From an uncultured Alphaproteobacteria bacterium (GTDB taxonomy: Bacteria > Pseudomonadota > Alphaproteobacteria > RF32 > CAG-239): a stretch of 51,495 nt of DNA. The notes beneath the pieces were generated by a model that made no database searches, was not told the DNA's origin, and saw only the letters and a program-made list of their open reading frames with translations. Position numbers and translations under genes: made by a program. Positions within the stretch are counted from its first letter, which is position 1, and the number at the start of each line of letters is the position of its first letter. Shown here piece by piece: positions 41,749-49,822 of the stretch. The DNA lies in assembly GCA_944391315.1 (NCBI GenBank), contig CALXTD010000010.1:1-51495 (forward strand). The letters are read 5' to 3'.

Positions 41749-44086
41749 ATTTATCCTGTTTTTATCCACTATTTTAATAAGCGGTGTCAGTCTTTTTCCG
41801 ACCAATACTTATGCTGATGAAGACGAGTTTATGGAAGATCAGCAAAGAGAATATGAGAAACAATATATCGCCGGACAAGTAAAAAACAGAGACGATTCTA
41901 CAACTGCCCCCAAAGCAGAGATAAAACCCTTAAACATAACCGGCTTTTTTGACGCTCAAACCGCCAAAGAAGCCTCTGAAAGCACAAATGAAGAAGACAT
42001 TTACTTCAGTGCCGACGAGATGATAAACGACAATAAAGAACAAACCATCACGGCGCTAGGCAATGTAAACATCATCAGAAATGACATTACAATCGTTGCA
42101 GACAAAGTCACCTATAACCAAGTAACAGATGTTGTAACCGCCAGTGGCAATGTTATTATTGTTGAAGAAAGCGGTAATGTTGCTTTTTCAGATTATGTTG
42201 AGCTGACCGATAAAATGTCCAAAGGCTTTATGGATAACGTCAAAGTCACGATGGCAGATGAAACCAAAGTCACGGCAAAAAAATTCCGCCGTTTAGCAAA
42301 CAACAATAAAGAGATGGAAGATGCCACTTACACACCTTGTGACGCCTGCGAAAATTCCTCTCCTTTATGGCAACTGAGTGCTTTTGACGTCACCCATGAT
42401 GCAGAAAGTCAAAACGTTATTTACAACAACGCATTTCTTGAGCTCAAAGGTATTCCTGTTCTTTACACCCCTTATTTTTCTCATCCGGACCCAAGTGTAA
42501 AAAGACGCTCAGGATTTTTATTTCCGAACTTAAGCAGCACTAGCTACTTAGGACAAAGTATTACACCAAAATACTATTGGTCCATAGATGAACACCAAGA
42601 CTTTCTTTTTAGTCCGACCTTTACAACAGACCGCGGTATTTTATGGGGTGGAACCTATCGTAAATATCTTGAACGTGGCTATATGGAAACAAGCGGCACC
42701 TACATCAATGCTGAAGTAAGAAACGAAAATTATAAAAGACGAAAGCTCCCTGAATATGGTGAAAAGAAAGATCGCGGCAGTCTCTATTTTAAGGGTAGAT
42801 ATGAAATTAACAACAAATGGGTAGGAAATGCCGATTTAAAATATGTTTCAGACAAAGACTACCTGAAAGATATTTCTCTTCCACAAAAAGATGATATGTG
42901 GCTAACCTCTCACATCGGCGCCCAAATGTTCGAAAACAGAGATTATGCAGACATCAGCGCCTATTATTACAAGCTCATAAGCACCATAGGCTTACCGAAT
43001 AATGAAGAAAAACCATTTGTCATGCCGGTCATGACTTATGAAAACATCAGCGATTCGAATAGTTACGGAGCATATTTCAAAAACACCTTTAATATGGCAT
43101 CAGTCTACCGTGAAGACGCAGCCAGCGACCAACGCCTGACCATGATAAATTCATGGAATTTGCCTTATACTAGCCCCTATGGCGAAAAATACAAATTCGT
43201 AGCTTCGGTCAAATCAGACTTATATTACATTGATAATTACGTTAACGAAGAAGGCAATGACTTCACCGGCACGGTAGCACGCGTATTTCCACAAATTGGC
43301 GTAGAATGGCGTTTGCCGTTTGTCAAAGCCACAGAGACATCACGTCAAATTATTGAGCCGGTTATTGTAGCAGCCTTATCTCCTAACGGAGGAAATAAAG
43401 ATAACAAAATTCCTAACGAAGACAGTCAAGATATTGAACTAGATGATACAAATATCTTGAGTCTTGACCGCTACGCCGGATACGATCGTAATGACTCCGG
43501 CAGCCGCATCAGCTATGGTATAAACTGGAGTGCATACGACGACCGAATGGGACGCACCTCAGCCTTTATCGCCCAAAGTTATCGCTTTAACAAAAGCGAA
43601 GGCTTCGGCGAATATCTTGATCAAAGAAGCTACTTCAGTGACTATGTCGGAAGAATCAATGCCACACCGAACGAATATTTGGACTTAAACTATCGCTTCA
43701 CCATTGATAAAGACACCTTCAACTTTAACTACAACGAGTTGACGGCCGGAATAGGTCCCAATATGATGCGCTTATACATCTCTTACATCTATCTGCAAAA
43801 CAACAAAAACGCAACCATTCAAGGATACAGAGAACGTCAAGAACTCTATACGGCGTTGAACATCGGTTTAAGCAGAGACTGGACCTTAAGGCTATATAAC
43901 CGTCAAGACCTTGCCGAGATTGACAAGTCTCTTGAATATGGTGGCTCCGTCATCTACGAAGATGAATGCATGAAGTTTATATTAAACCTCGAGCGTTATA
44001 ATTATGACACGCCTGATTACGATGATGATTACGAATACACGGCAACCTTTATGTTCAAAACATTAGGAATGATTGGTTCAGAATAA
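41738..44086 (+). CDS. lptD: LPS assembly outer-membrane protein LptD
   Basis: LptD with LptE inserts LPS in the outer leaflet. The 782-residue protein has a signal peptide (about 1-26, ending NTYA), an OstA/LptA-like beta-jellyroll (about 85-190: IYFSADEMINDNKEQTITALGNVNII and DKVTYNQVTDVVTASGNVII), a Cys pair in TPCDACENSSPLWQL, the KRRSGFLFPNL plug-barrel junction, and a C-terminal barrel rich in alternating aromatic strands. It starts inside lptF with GGAGAAG upstream. Fewer Cys are present than in E. coli LptD; the usual C-terminal pair is not visible. Confidence 0.93.
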   Translation: MKNKFILFLSTILISGVSLFPTNTYADEDEFMEDQQREYEKQYIAGQVKNRDDSTTAPKAEIKPLNITGFFDAQTAKEASESTNEEDIYFSADEMINDNKEQTITALGNVNIIRNDITIVADKVTYNQVTDVVTASGNVIIVEESGNVAFSDYVELTDKMSKGFMDNVKVTMADETKVTAKKFRRLANNNKEMEDATYTPCDACENSSPLWQLSAFDVTHDAESQNVIYNNAFLELKGIPVLYTPYFSHPDPSVKRRSGFLFPNLSSTSYLGQSITPKYYWSIDEHQDFLFSPTFTTDRGILWGGTYRKYLERGYMETSGTYINAEVRNENYKRRKLPEYGEKKDRGSLYFKGRYEINNKWVGNADLKYVSDKDYLKDISLPQKDDMWLTSHIGAQMFENRDYADISAYYYKLISTIGLPNNEEKPFVMPVMTYENISDSNSYGAYFKNTFNMASVYREDAASDQRLTMINSWNLPYTSPYGEKYKFVASVKSDLYYIDNYVNEEGNDFTGTVARVFPQIGVEWRLPFVKATETSRQIIEPVIVAALSPNGGNKDNKIPNEDSQDIELDDTNILSLDRYAGYDRNDSGSRISYGINWSAYDDRMGRTSAFIAQSYRFNKSEGFGEYLDQRSYFSDYVGRINATPNEYLDLNYRFTIDKDTFNFNYNELTAGIGPNMMRLYISYIYLQNNKNATIQGYRERQELYTALNIGLSRDWTLRLYNRQDLAEIDKSLEYGGSVIYEDECMKFILNLERYNYDTPDYDDDYEYTATFMFKTLGMIGSE

Positions 44087-44101
44087 CAAAAGGAACACGC
44101 A

Positions 44102-45181
44102 ATGAAAAAAATAATATTTTCGATAATGGCAATAATCTTAAGCATATCTAATGCAGCAGCCTTTGACTTTTCATCAATAGACCCCAGACTGTCATCTGAC
44201 AGAAACGGAAGCTCAAATACTGAAACAAGCGAAGATAGTGCAGAAAAATCGAAAGTATTCCGCAGTCCGCAAAGCATGACCCAAGCCGTTGAAAAAAAGG
44301 CCGCACCCAGCCTTTCTCCAATAAAAAGCAGCACGGTAAAAATCGTTGCCGTTGTTAATGGAGACATCATCTCGAGCGAAGATTTGGACGACCGCGTTAA
44401 AGCCTTTATCATGAGCAGCCAAATTCCGGTAAATGATGAAAACAAGGCCGTAATTTACCAAAGAGTTTTAAGCTCAACAATTGATGAAAAACTAAAAGTT
44501 CAGGAAGCCGAAAAAAACGGAATCAACATAACCGAAGCCGACATAGACGCTTCAATTGCTAATTTTGAAGTAGGTAACAAAATCGGCAAAGGAAAAATGA
44601 AAAACGTTTTGAGAGAATATGGTGTTTCAGAAAAAGCTTTTAGAGAACAAATGAAAGCTGACTTAGCTTGGATAAGACTGATTCGTCAAAGAGTAGAAAG
44701 AGAAGGCGGCATCAGCAATAAAGATGTTCAACAAGAATTGGCAAATGCCGAAAAAGACTTTTCTACGTCAAAATACCAACTTTCAGAAATATTTATCAGC
44801 GGCAAAAACAAGGCTCGCGTAAACGAAGTGTCTGAAGCCTTAAAGAACGACCCACGCTTTGAGTATTATGCCTTCCAGTTTTCAGAGAGTCCGACAGCCT
44901 CTGCCGGCGGACAACTGGGCTGGATAAACATCGATTCTTTGAGCGAACCTCTGCAAAAAGCTGTCAAGAAGCTAAAAGCCGGTGAAATTTCAGAACCAAT
45001 AAAAGTTGGTGAAGATTATTATATTATGAAACTGGGACAAGTTTATAACCCAAGCTCAAACAAACACATGCCAACCGAAAAAGAAATCAGACAGTTTTTA
45101 GAAAACCAACAACTGGATACAACGGCCACCAAATATATTCAACAACTCCGCCAAAAAGCCGTTATTGAGTTCCGAGGATAA
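44102..45181 (+). CDS. surA: Periplasmic peptidyl-prolyl isomerase, SurA type
   Basis: SurA-like chaperone for outer-membrane proteins. The 359-residue protein has a signal peptide (MKKIIFSIMAIILSISNAAA), a SurA N-terminal domain (VAVVNGDIISSEDLDDRVKAF, then IDEKLKVQEAEKNGINI) and a single parvulin domain (QLSEIFISGKNKARVNEV to VGEDYYIMKLGQV), where E. coli SurA has two. AAAGGAAC precedes the start, 15 nt after lptD. The position between lptD and rsmA is the usual one. It could equally be called a PpiC/SurA-family isomerase. Confidence 0.88.
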   Translation: MKKIIFSIMAIILSISNAAAFDFSSIDPRLSSDRNGSSNTETSEDSAEKSKVFRSPQSMTQAVEKKAAPSLSPIKSSTVKIVAVVNGDIISSEDLDDRVKAFIMSSQIPVNDENKAVIYQRVLSSTIDEKLKVQEAEKNGINITEADIDASIANFEVGNKIGKGKMKNVLREYGVSEKAFREQMKADLAWIRLIRQRVEREGGISNKDVQQELANAEKDFSTSKYQLSEIFISGKNKARVNEVSEALKNDPRFEYYAFQFSESPTASAGGQLGWINIDSLSEPLQKAVKKLKAGEISEPIKVGEDYYIMKLGQVYNPSSNKHMPTEKEIRQFLENQQLDTTATKYIQQLRQKAVIEFRG

Positions 45182-45183
45182 AT

Positions 45184-46038
45184 ATGGGATTATCTGCCGC
45201 TGAAATCATAGATAGCTTACCCAGCCTTCGAGTTACGGTTGAGGCACATGGACTATTGGCAAAAAAATCCTTAGGCCAAAACTTTTTACTGGATAGAAAC
45301 ATCACCGACAAAATCATTCGCCTTTCGTTAGAAAAACAAAATAAGGATTCATTTGCCGGTGATAACATCTATGAAATTGGCCCCGGCCCCGGAGGATTAA
45401 CACGTTCCATTCTAAGACAAGAGCCGAAGAAGTTAACGGTTATTGAAATGGATGACCGCTGTATCAGCATTATGGAAGACTTGCAGGCACGCTTTAAGAA
45501 TAGACTGGAAATTATCAACGGCGACGCCTTGACGATTGATATAAAAAGCCGAGATGAAGCACCACGTCATATAATCAGTAATTTGCCCTACAATGTATCT
45601 GTTCCCTTACTGACCGGTTGGTTAAAAGATATCGAACATTTCGAGAGCCTAACCCTTATGTTCCAAAAAGAGGTTGCGGAAAGAATTATGGCCCCGATAA
45701 ACACCAAAGACTACGGACGTTTATCGATTCTATCGCAATTAAATTGCAAAATAGAAAAATTAATGGACTTAAATCCAAACTGCTTCACACCGGCACCCAA
45801 GATATGGTCAAGCGTTTTACTGTTCCGCCCATTAGAAAACAGACCTAATGCCCAAGAGCTCAAAAAGCTGGAGCATTTAACCACTTTAGCCTTTAGCCAG
45901 CGGCGCAAAATGGTTCGTCAAAGTTTAAAGTCAATCAACGGAATTTCAGAAAAATTAGCTTCGTTAGGAATAGAAGAGACCCGCCGCGCGGAGCAAATTT
46001 CACCACAAGAATACTTAAAACTGGCTTCCATAATATAA
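45184..46038 (+). CDS. rsmA: 16S rRNA dimethyladenosine transferase RsmA (KsgA)
   Basis: Dimethylates A1518 and A1519 of 16S rRNA with S-adenosylmethionine. The 284-residue protein has KKSLGQNFLLDRNITDKII, EIGPGPGGLTRSIL (SAM loop), VIEMDDRCISIM, the catalytic NLPYNVSVPLL (about 136-146), and C-terminal FSQRRKMVRQSLKS. It starts 2 nt after the surA stop, with GAGG in the surA end. pdxA, which often lies between surA and rsmA, is missing. Confidence 0.97.
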   Translation: MGLSAAEIIDSLPSLRVTVEAHGLLAKKSLGQNFLLDRNITDKIIRLSLEKQNKDSFAGDNIYEIGPGPGGLTRSILRQEPKKLTVIEMDDRCISIMEDLQARFKNRLEIINGDALTIDIKSRDEAPRHIISNLPYNVSVPLLTGWLKDIEHFESLTLMFQKEVAERIMAPINTKDYGRLSILSQLNCKIEKLMDLNPNCFTPAPKIWSSVLLFRPLENRPNAQELKKLEHLTTLAFSQRRKMVRQSLKSINGISEKLASLGIEETRRAEQISPQEYLKLASII

Positions 46039-46065
46039 TTTTTTACAAATTGACAAAAAAAATTC

Positions 46066-46094
46066 TTGCAAAAAAAGATTTAACGTGCTAATTT
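46066..46094 (+). promoter_or_regulatory. Candidate promoter of the ACP-like gene
   Basis: TTGCAA (46066-46071), 17-nt spacer, TAATTT (46089-46094), 59 nt before the ATG at 46153. The leader is A/T-rich without Shine-Dalgarno, as in the paralogue family A-D. Confidence 0.45.
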
Positions 46095-46152
46095 CAACGC
46101 GTTAAATTTATTATTTTATTTATTTATTAATCATAAAAAAATTATAAGCATT

Positions 46153-46899
46153 ATGGAATTACAAGAATTATTATCAAAGTACAAAGAAGTCGAAAACAAG
46201 ACCATCTCTGTCATCAAAAAGAAAGAATTTGTTGAAGCTGTTGAGCCCCTGCTCGGCAAAGAGGACACTCTTAAACTCTACGCACTGAGAAGAGCAATTT
46301 TAATTTCCGAGCTGGCCGACACTATCAAAGAATTCCCGCGCTTACACAAAAAGCAAACGCTTCGCTTGTTTGAAAAGACAGCCTGCGTCAAGAAAGAAGA
46401 CAGCATTTCCGGTGGACGCATTATGAGAGAAACCTTGATTGACCTGGTAGAAACTCTTGAAGCCTACACCGGTAGCAAAATCACTCAAGATTGTGACGCT
46501 CCGTTGCGCTATTTGGAAGACTTTTGCGATGAAGACGAAGTTGTCACGATTGAAGACATTGCCGACTACTTCTCGGAAAGACAAGACCGCAAGATTTCCA
46601 AAATAATCGCCCGTTCCAACCCGTCATTCATCGAAACATGGAAAAAGAAGCAGGAGCAGCAAAATTCCCGCAAAAGAGTCAAAGAATATTTGGCAGAATC
46701 ATGCGGGGTTAAGCTTGAAGAAATCAGAGAAACCGACAAGGTCATCATCTTGCATCCCTGCGAAAGCTCCGTCGGAAAAGATGACTACTACATCATCATC
46801 TACTGGATGGAAGACGCGTTCAACAAGATGCTTCCCAAAAACTTCGACTGCAACCAACGTACAGTCGGTGAACTGATTGACTTCTTTGCAGACCTCTAA
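46153..46899 (+). CDS. Hypothetical protein with ACP-like C-terminal domain lacking the carrier serine
   Basis: A soluble, charged 248-residue protein. The C-terminal quarter (about 172-247) follows the acyl carrier protein pattern: helix RKRVKEYLAESCGVKLEEI, then GKDDYYIIIYWMEDAFNKMLP where ACPs have G-x-DSL-x2-V-x3-LE-x-F-x3-IP, and RTVGELIDFF for the last helix (T-V-G-D-L-I). The Ser of DSL is Asp, so it cannot carry phosphopantetheine at the usual site. The first 160 residues are helical and Lys/Glu-rich and match nothing I recognise. It is monocistronic: TTGCAA promoter, no Shine-Dalgarno, terminator at 46907. A role as ACP mimic or adaptor is inference. Confidence 0.7.
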   Translation: MELQELLSKYKEVENKTISVIKKKEFVEAVEPLLGKEDTLKLYALRRAILISELADTIKEFPRLHKKQTLRLFEKTACVKKEDSISGGRIMRETLIDLVETLEAYTGSKITQDCDAPLRYLEDFCDEDEVVTIEDIADYFSERQDRKISKIIARSNPSFIETWKKKQEQQNSRKRVKEYLAESCGVKLEEIRETDKVIILHPCESSVGKDDYYIIIYWMEDAFNKMLPKNFDCNQRTVGELIDFFADL

Positions 46900-46906
46900 A
46901 AAATGT

Positions 46907-46938
46907 AAAAGGAAGGTTTTTTTTAACCTTCCTTTTTT
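46907..46938. terminator. Bidirectional terminator between the ACP-like gene and nth
   Basis: AAAAGGAAGGTT (46907-46918) and AACCTTCCTTTT (46925-46936) form a perfect 12-bp stem with loop TTTTTT. It serves both convergent genes. Confidence 0.92.
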
Positions 46939-47573
46939 CATATCCGCTTATCAGCTGAATGACAAAATTCTTTGATCGGACATTTGTCACAATCTGGCTT
47001 CTGCGCCTTGCAAATATAACGCCCGAAAAGAACCAACCAATGATTAGCATTTTTAACATAATTATCCGGTAGAACGGAAAGCAAATCTTTTTCCACCTCA
47101 AGCGGCGTTTTCCCTTGGCTAAAATCAAGCCGATGAGCGATTCTAAAAACATGGGTATCCACTGCCAAAGTCGGCTGATTAAACCATACATTAAGCACCA
47201 CATTTGCGGTTTTACGCCCCACGCCGGATAGTTTTTCCAAAGCTTCGCGATTCGCCGGAACTTCAGAATTATATTTTTCCACCAACTCTTGAGAAAGCGC
47301 GATAATACTTTTGGCTTTGTTATTATAAAGACCAATGGTCTTGATATAAGATTTTAAGTTTTCCAAACCAAGAGAAAGCATTTTCTGCGGCGTATCAGCA
47401 ATTTTGAACAACGATTCTGTCGCGCGATTAACCCCCTTGTCGGTAGATTGCGCCGAGAGCACAACCGCCACCAAAAGCGTATAAGCATTATGAAAATTAA
47501 GCTCGCACCGTGGATTCGGATCAAGCTTATCAAACACCGCCATAATATCGAGAATTTCTTTTTTACTGCGCAT
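46938..47573 (-). CDS. nth: Endonuclease III
   Basis: DNA glycosylase/AP lyase removing oxidised pyrimidines. The 211-residue protein has the helix-hairpin-helix LSGVGRKTANVVLN with the catalytic Lys in GRK, the catalytic Asp in VDTHVFRIAHR, and the 4Fe-4S ligand spacing C-x6-C-x2-C-x5-C in CKAQKPDCDKCPIKEFC. It is coupled to tsaD: its ATG overlaps the tsaD stop by one base (TAATG). Confidence 0.96.
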   Translation of the reverse strand: MRSKKEILDIMAVFDKLDPNPRCELNFHNAYTLLVAVVLSAQSTDKGVNRATESLFKIADTPQKMLSLGLENLKSYIKTIGLYNNKAKSIIALSQELVEKYNSEVPANREALEKLSGVGRKTANVVLNVWFNQPTLAVDTHVFRIAHRLDFSQGKTPLEVEKDLLSVLPDNYVKNANHWLVLFGRYICKAQKPDCDKCPIKEFCHSADKRI

Positions 47574-48649
47574 TAGGCCTTCACTCCGCCGGCACCGGCT
47601 GCTTTCGGAGCATTTTCATCTAAAGGCCAGCGCGGACGCGGCTTAAAGTCCAAAGAATTGGTTAGCCCCTTTTGAAAACGCTCTAACCCTGCCCAAGCAA
47701 TCATAACGCCGTTATCAGTGCAGTAACGAATAGGAGGTGCGGCAAAAGTCAATTTGTTATTCTTAGCCAAACGCTCCAGTGCCATACGCAAATAAGAATT
47801 TGCTGCCACCCCTCCGGCAACAACAAGGTCGTTTCCATCAGGATAATTAGATTTAAAATATTTTATGGCTTTCTCGAGCTTAATAAGCAAACACTCGGTT
47901 GCCGTTTTCTGAAAACAAGCACAAATATCCGCCACATCTTGCTTTGGCAAAATCGCATGTTCCACTTTTCCATCAGGAGAATAAGATTCGATGATTTTTC
48001 GCACAGCTGTTTTCAGACCGGAGAAAGAAAGGTTCAAATCACCGGAGTTTTGCAACGGATGCGGCAGAGTAAAACGATTCTCATTCCCTTGATCGGCAAG
48101 TTTTTCAATCATTGGTCCACCGGGATAACCTAAATTAAGCATCTTTGCCACTTTATCAAAAGCCTCACCGGCCGCATCATCAATCGTTGTGCCCAAACGT
48201 TCATATTGACCGACATCTTTCACCACCAAAATCTGACAATGCCCGCCAGAAACCAATAATAACAAATAAGGATAAGTCACACCGGCGGTTAAGCGTGCAG
48301 TCAGGGCGTGCCCTTCAAGGTGATTAACCGCCACAAAGGGCTTATTAAGAGCCAAAGCCAAAGCCTTTGCCGCCATAACACCGACCACAACGCCACCAAT
48401 AAGACCCGGACCGGAAGAAGCCGCAATCGCATCTAGCTCTTGTGGCTTAACACCGGCTTTCTTTAACGTAAGCTCAATAATTTCATCAATATGCTCCAAA
48501 TGAGCGCGTGCCGCTACTTCCGGCACCACCCCGCCAAATTTTTTATGTTCTTCTTGCGAGAGCACAACTTCGCCCAAAATTTCTCTATCATCAGAAACAA
48601 CGGCGGCGGCTGTTTCATCACAGCTGCTCTCAATACCTAAAACAATCAT
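47573..48649 (-). CDS. tsaD: tRNA threonylcarbamoyladenosine synthase TsaD
   Basis: Transfers the threonylcarbamoyl group to A37 of ANN-decoding tRNAs. The 358-residue protein has GIESSCDETAAAVV at the start, the metal motif HLEGHALTARL (about 108-118), LLLVSGGHCQI, DDAAGEAFDKVAKMLNLGYPGGP and the closing CTDNGVMIAWAGLERF. It is divergent from the Mic60 homologue, a neighbourhood typical of alphaproteobacteria, and cotranscribed with nth. Confidence 0.97.
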   Translation of the reverse strand: MIVLGIESSCDETAAAVVSDDREILGEVVLSQEEHKKFGGVVPEVAARAHLEHIDEIIELTLKKAGVKPQELDAIAASSGPGLIGGVVVGVMAAKALALALNKPFVAVNHLEGHALTARLTAGVTYPYLLLLVSGGHCQILVVKDVGQYERLGTTIDDAAGEAFDKVAKMLNLGYPGGPMIEKLADQGNENRFTLPHPLQNSGDLNLSFSGLKTAVRKIIESYSPDGKVEHAILPKQDVADICACFQKTATECLLIKLEKAIKYFKSNYPDGNDLVVAGGVAANSYLRMALERLAKNNKLTFAAPPIRYCTDNGVMIAWAGLERFQKGLTNSLDFKPRPRWPLDENAPKAAGAGGVKA

Positions 48650-48738
48650 TTGTATATTCCAAAATATAGTATTGCAGTTTTAATTTAATCTTTTAAGATT
48701 ATATACACTAGAAAAAGACAGATGACAAGGATTTTACA

Positions 48739-49797
48739 ATGAGCAAAAACAAAACACTCTCCTCCAACCCCAAAGTTGAAGAAATCAAAGAAAAACAAAT
48801 AGAAGAACAAGAAACTTCTTCTGAAGATAATACCGCCGCAAACAAAATGTATGGACACCTTATGGCAAGAATAGCCATGTGGATTATCTTTTTTGCCATA
48901 ATTGCCGGCTTATGGATAAAACCTGAGATATTGCAGCAAATAATTTCACATTTTGAAATGCCGCAACAAACAAACGCTGCCGGCGCGCCAAGTATCAAAC
49001 AGCTGGAAAAACAAATTTATAGCTTGCAAAACCAAATCAGAAACCTGCAAAGAACAACTTCAACCGGCAATTTTGATACCGAAAGCATAAAAGCTTTGAA
49101 TAACCGCATTTCAAATTTTGAAAAACAAAACATTGCGCTGATTGAAACCAAAGCCGACAAAGAAAGCCTAATGGGCATCATAAACCGCCTTGATCGTATT
49201 GAAGAACGCCTAAACAACATGGCAAAAATTTCTGATCAAGGTGCTTTGATATTATCTGCCGTTATGATGATTAAAGACAGCGCCGAAAAAGGCAACAGCT
49301 TTGAATACGAAGCCGAAATGCTGTCACAACTAACCGCGCAAGAAACTCAAATGCAAAATTCAGTAAGGATTATCAACAGCTACGCTCAAAGAAAAATCCC
49401 AAGCAAGCAAGAGCTGCAAGAAAAATTTGCTCAAGTCCGCAAAGTTGTAGAAAAAGCCGAACAAGAACGTGAGATAAAAGACAAAAACTGGAAAGAGCGC
49501 TTGAATATGAAATTTCAAGAAGTTGTCCAAATAAAACACACCAACCAACAAGAAAATGAAACAGCTCAACCGGATTTGCTGAGTGCAGCACAAAAAGAAG
49601 TCGATACCGGCCACTTTGCTCAAGCAATAACTTTGCTGAATGCATCACCGGACCTCGTTTCACAAAATCCGATTCTCCAAGAATGGATATCATCTGCTCA
49701 AACACATATTAGTTTTAATCAAGCCATATCTCAGCTCAGCAGCAGCTCTCTTGCCTTGATGAAACTCAACTATGTACAGACTAAAGCCGCAAACTAA
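48739..49797 (+). CDS. Mic60/mitofilin homologue
   Basis: Alphaproteobacterial Mic60-type protein; in relatives with intracytoplasmic membranes it shapes membrane curvature. The 352-residue protein has a charged cytoplasmic N-terminus (1-43), one membrane helix (MWIIFFAIIAGLWI, about 47-60), a long periplasmic coiled coil (about 85-175 and 220-265), and the C-terminal mitofilin signature: NWKERLNMKFQEVVQIK then SAAQKEVDTGHFAQAITLLNASPDL and EWISSAQTHISFNQAISQL. Length is typical. In most alphaproteobacteria hemC and hemD lie between tsaD and this gene; both are missing here. It may be cotranscribed with the ADP-dependent kinase 25 nt downstream. Confidence 0.85.
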   Translation: MSKNKTLSSNPKVEEIKEKQIEEQETSSEDNTAANKMYGHLMARIAMWIIFFAIIAGLWIKPEILQQIISHFEMPQQTNAAGAPSIKQLEKQIYSLQNQIRNLQRTTSTGNFDTESIKALNNRISNFEKQNIALIETKADKESLMGIINRLDRIEERLNNMAKISDQGALILSAVMMIKDSAEKGNSFEYEAEMLSQLTAQETQMQNSVRIINSYAQRKIPSKQELQEKFAQVRKVVEKAEQEREIKDKNWKERLNMKFQEVVQIKHTNQQENETAQPDLLSAAQKEVDTGHFAQAITLLNASPDLVSQNPILQEWISSAQTHISFNQAISQLSSSSLALMKLNYVQTKAAN

Positions 49798-49822
49798 ACA
49801 ACTTTATATAAGGATAAAAGAA

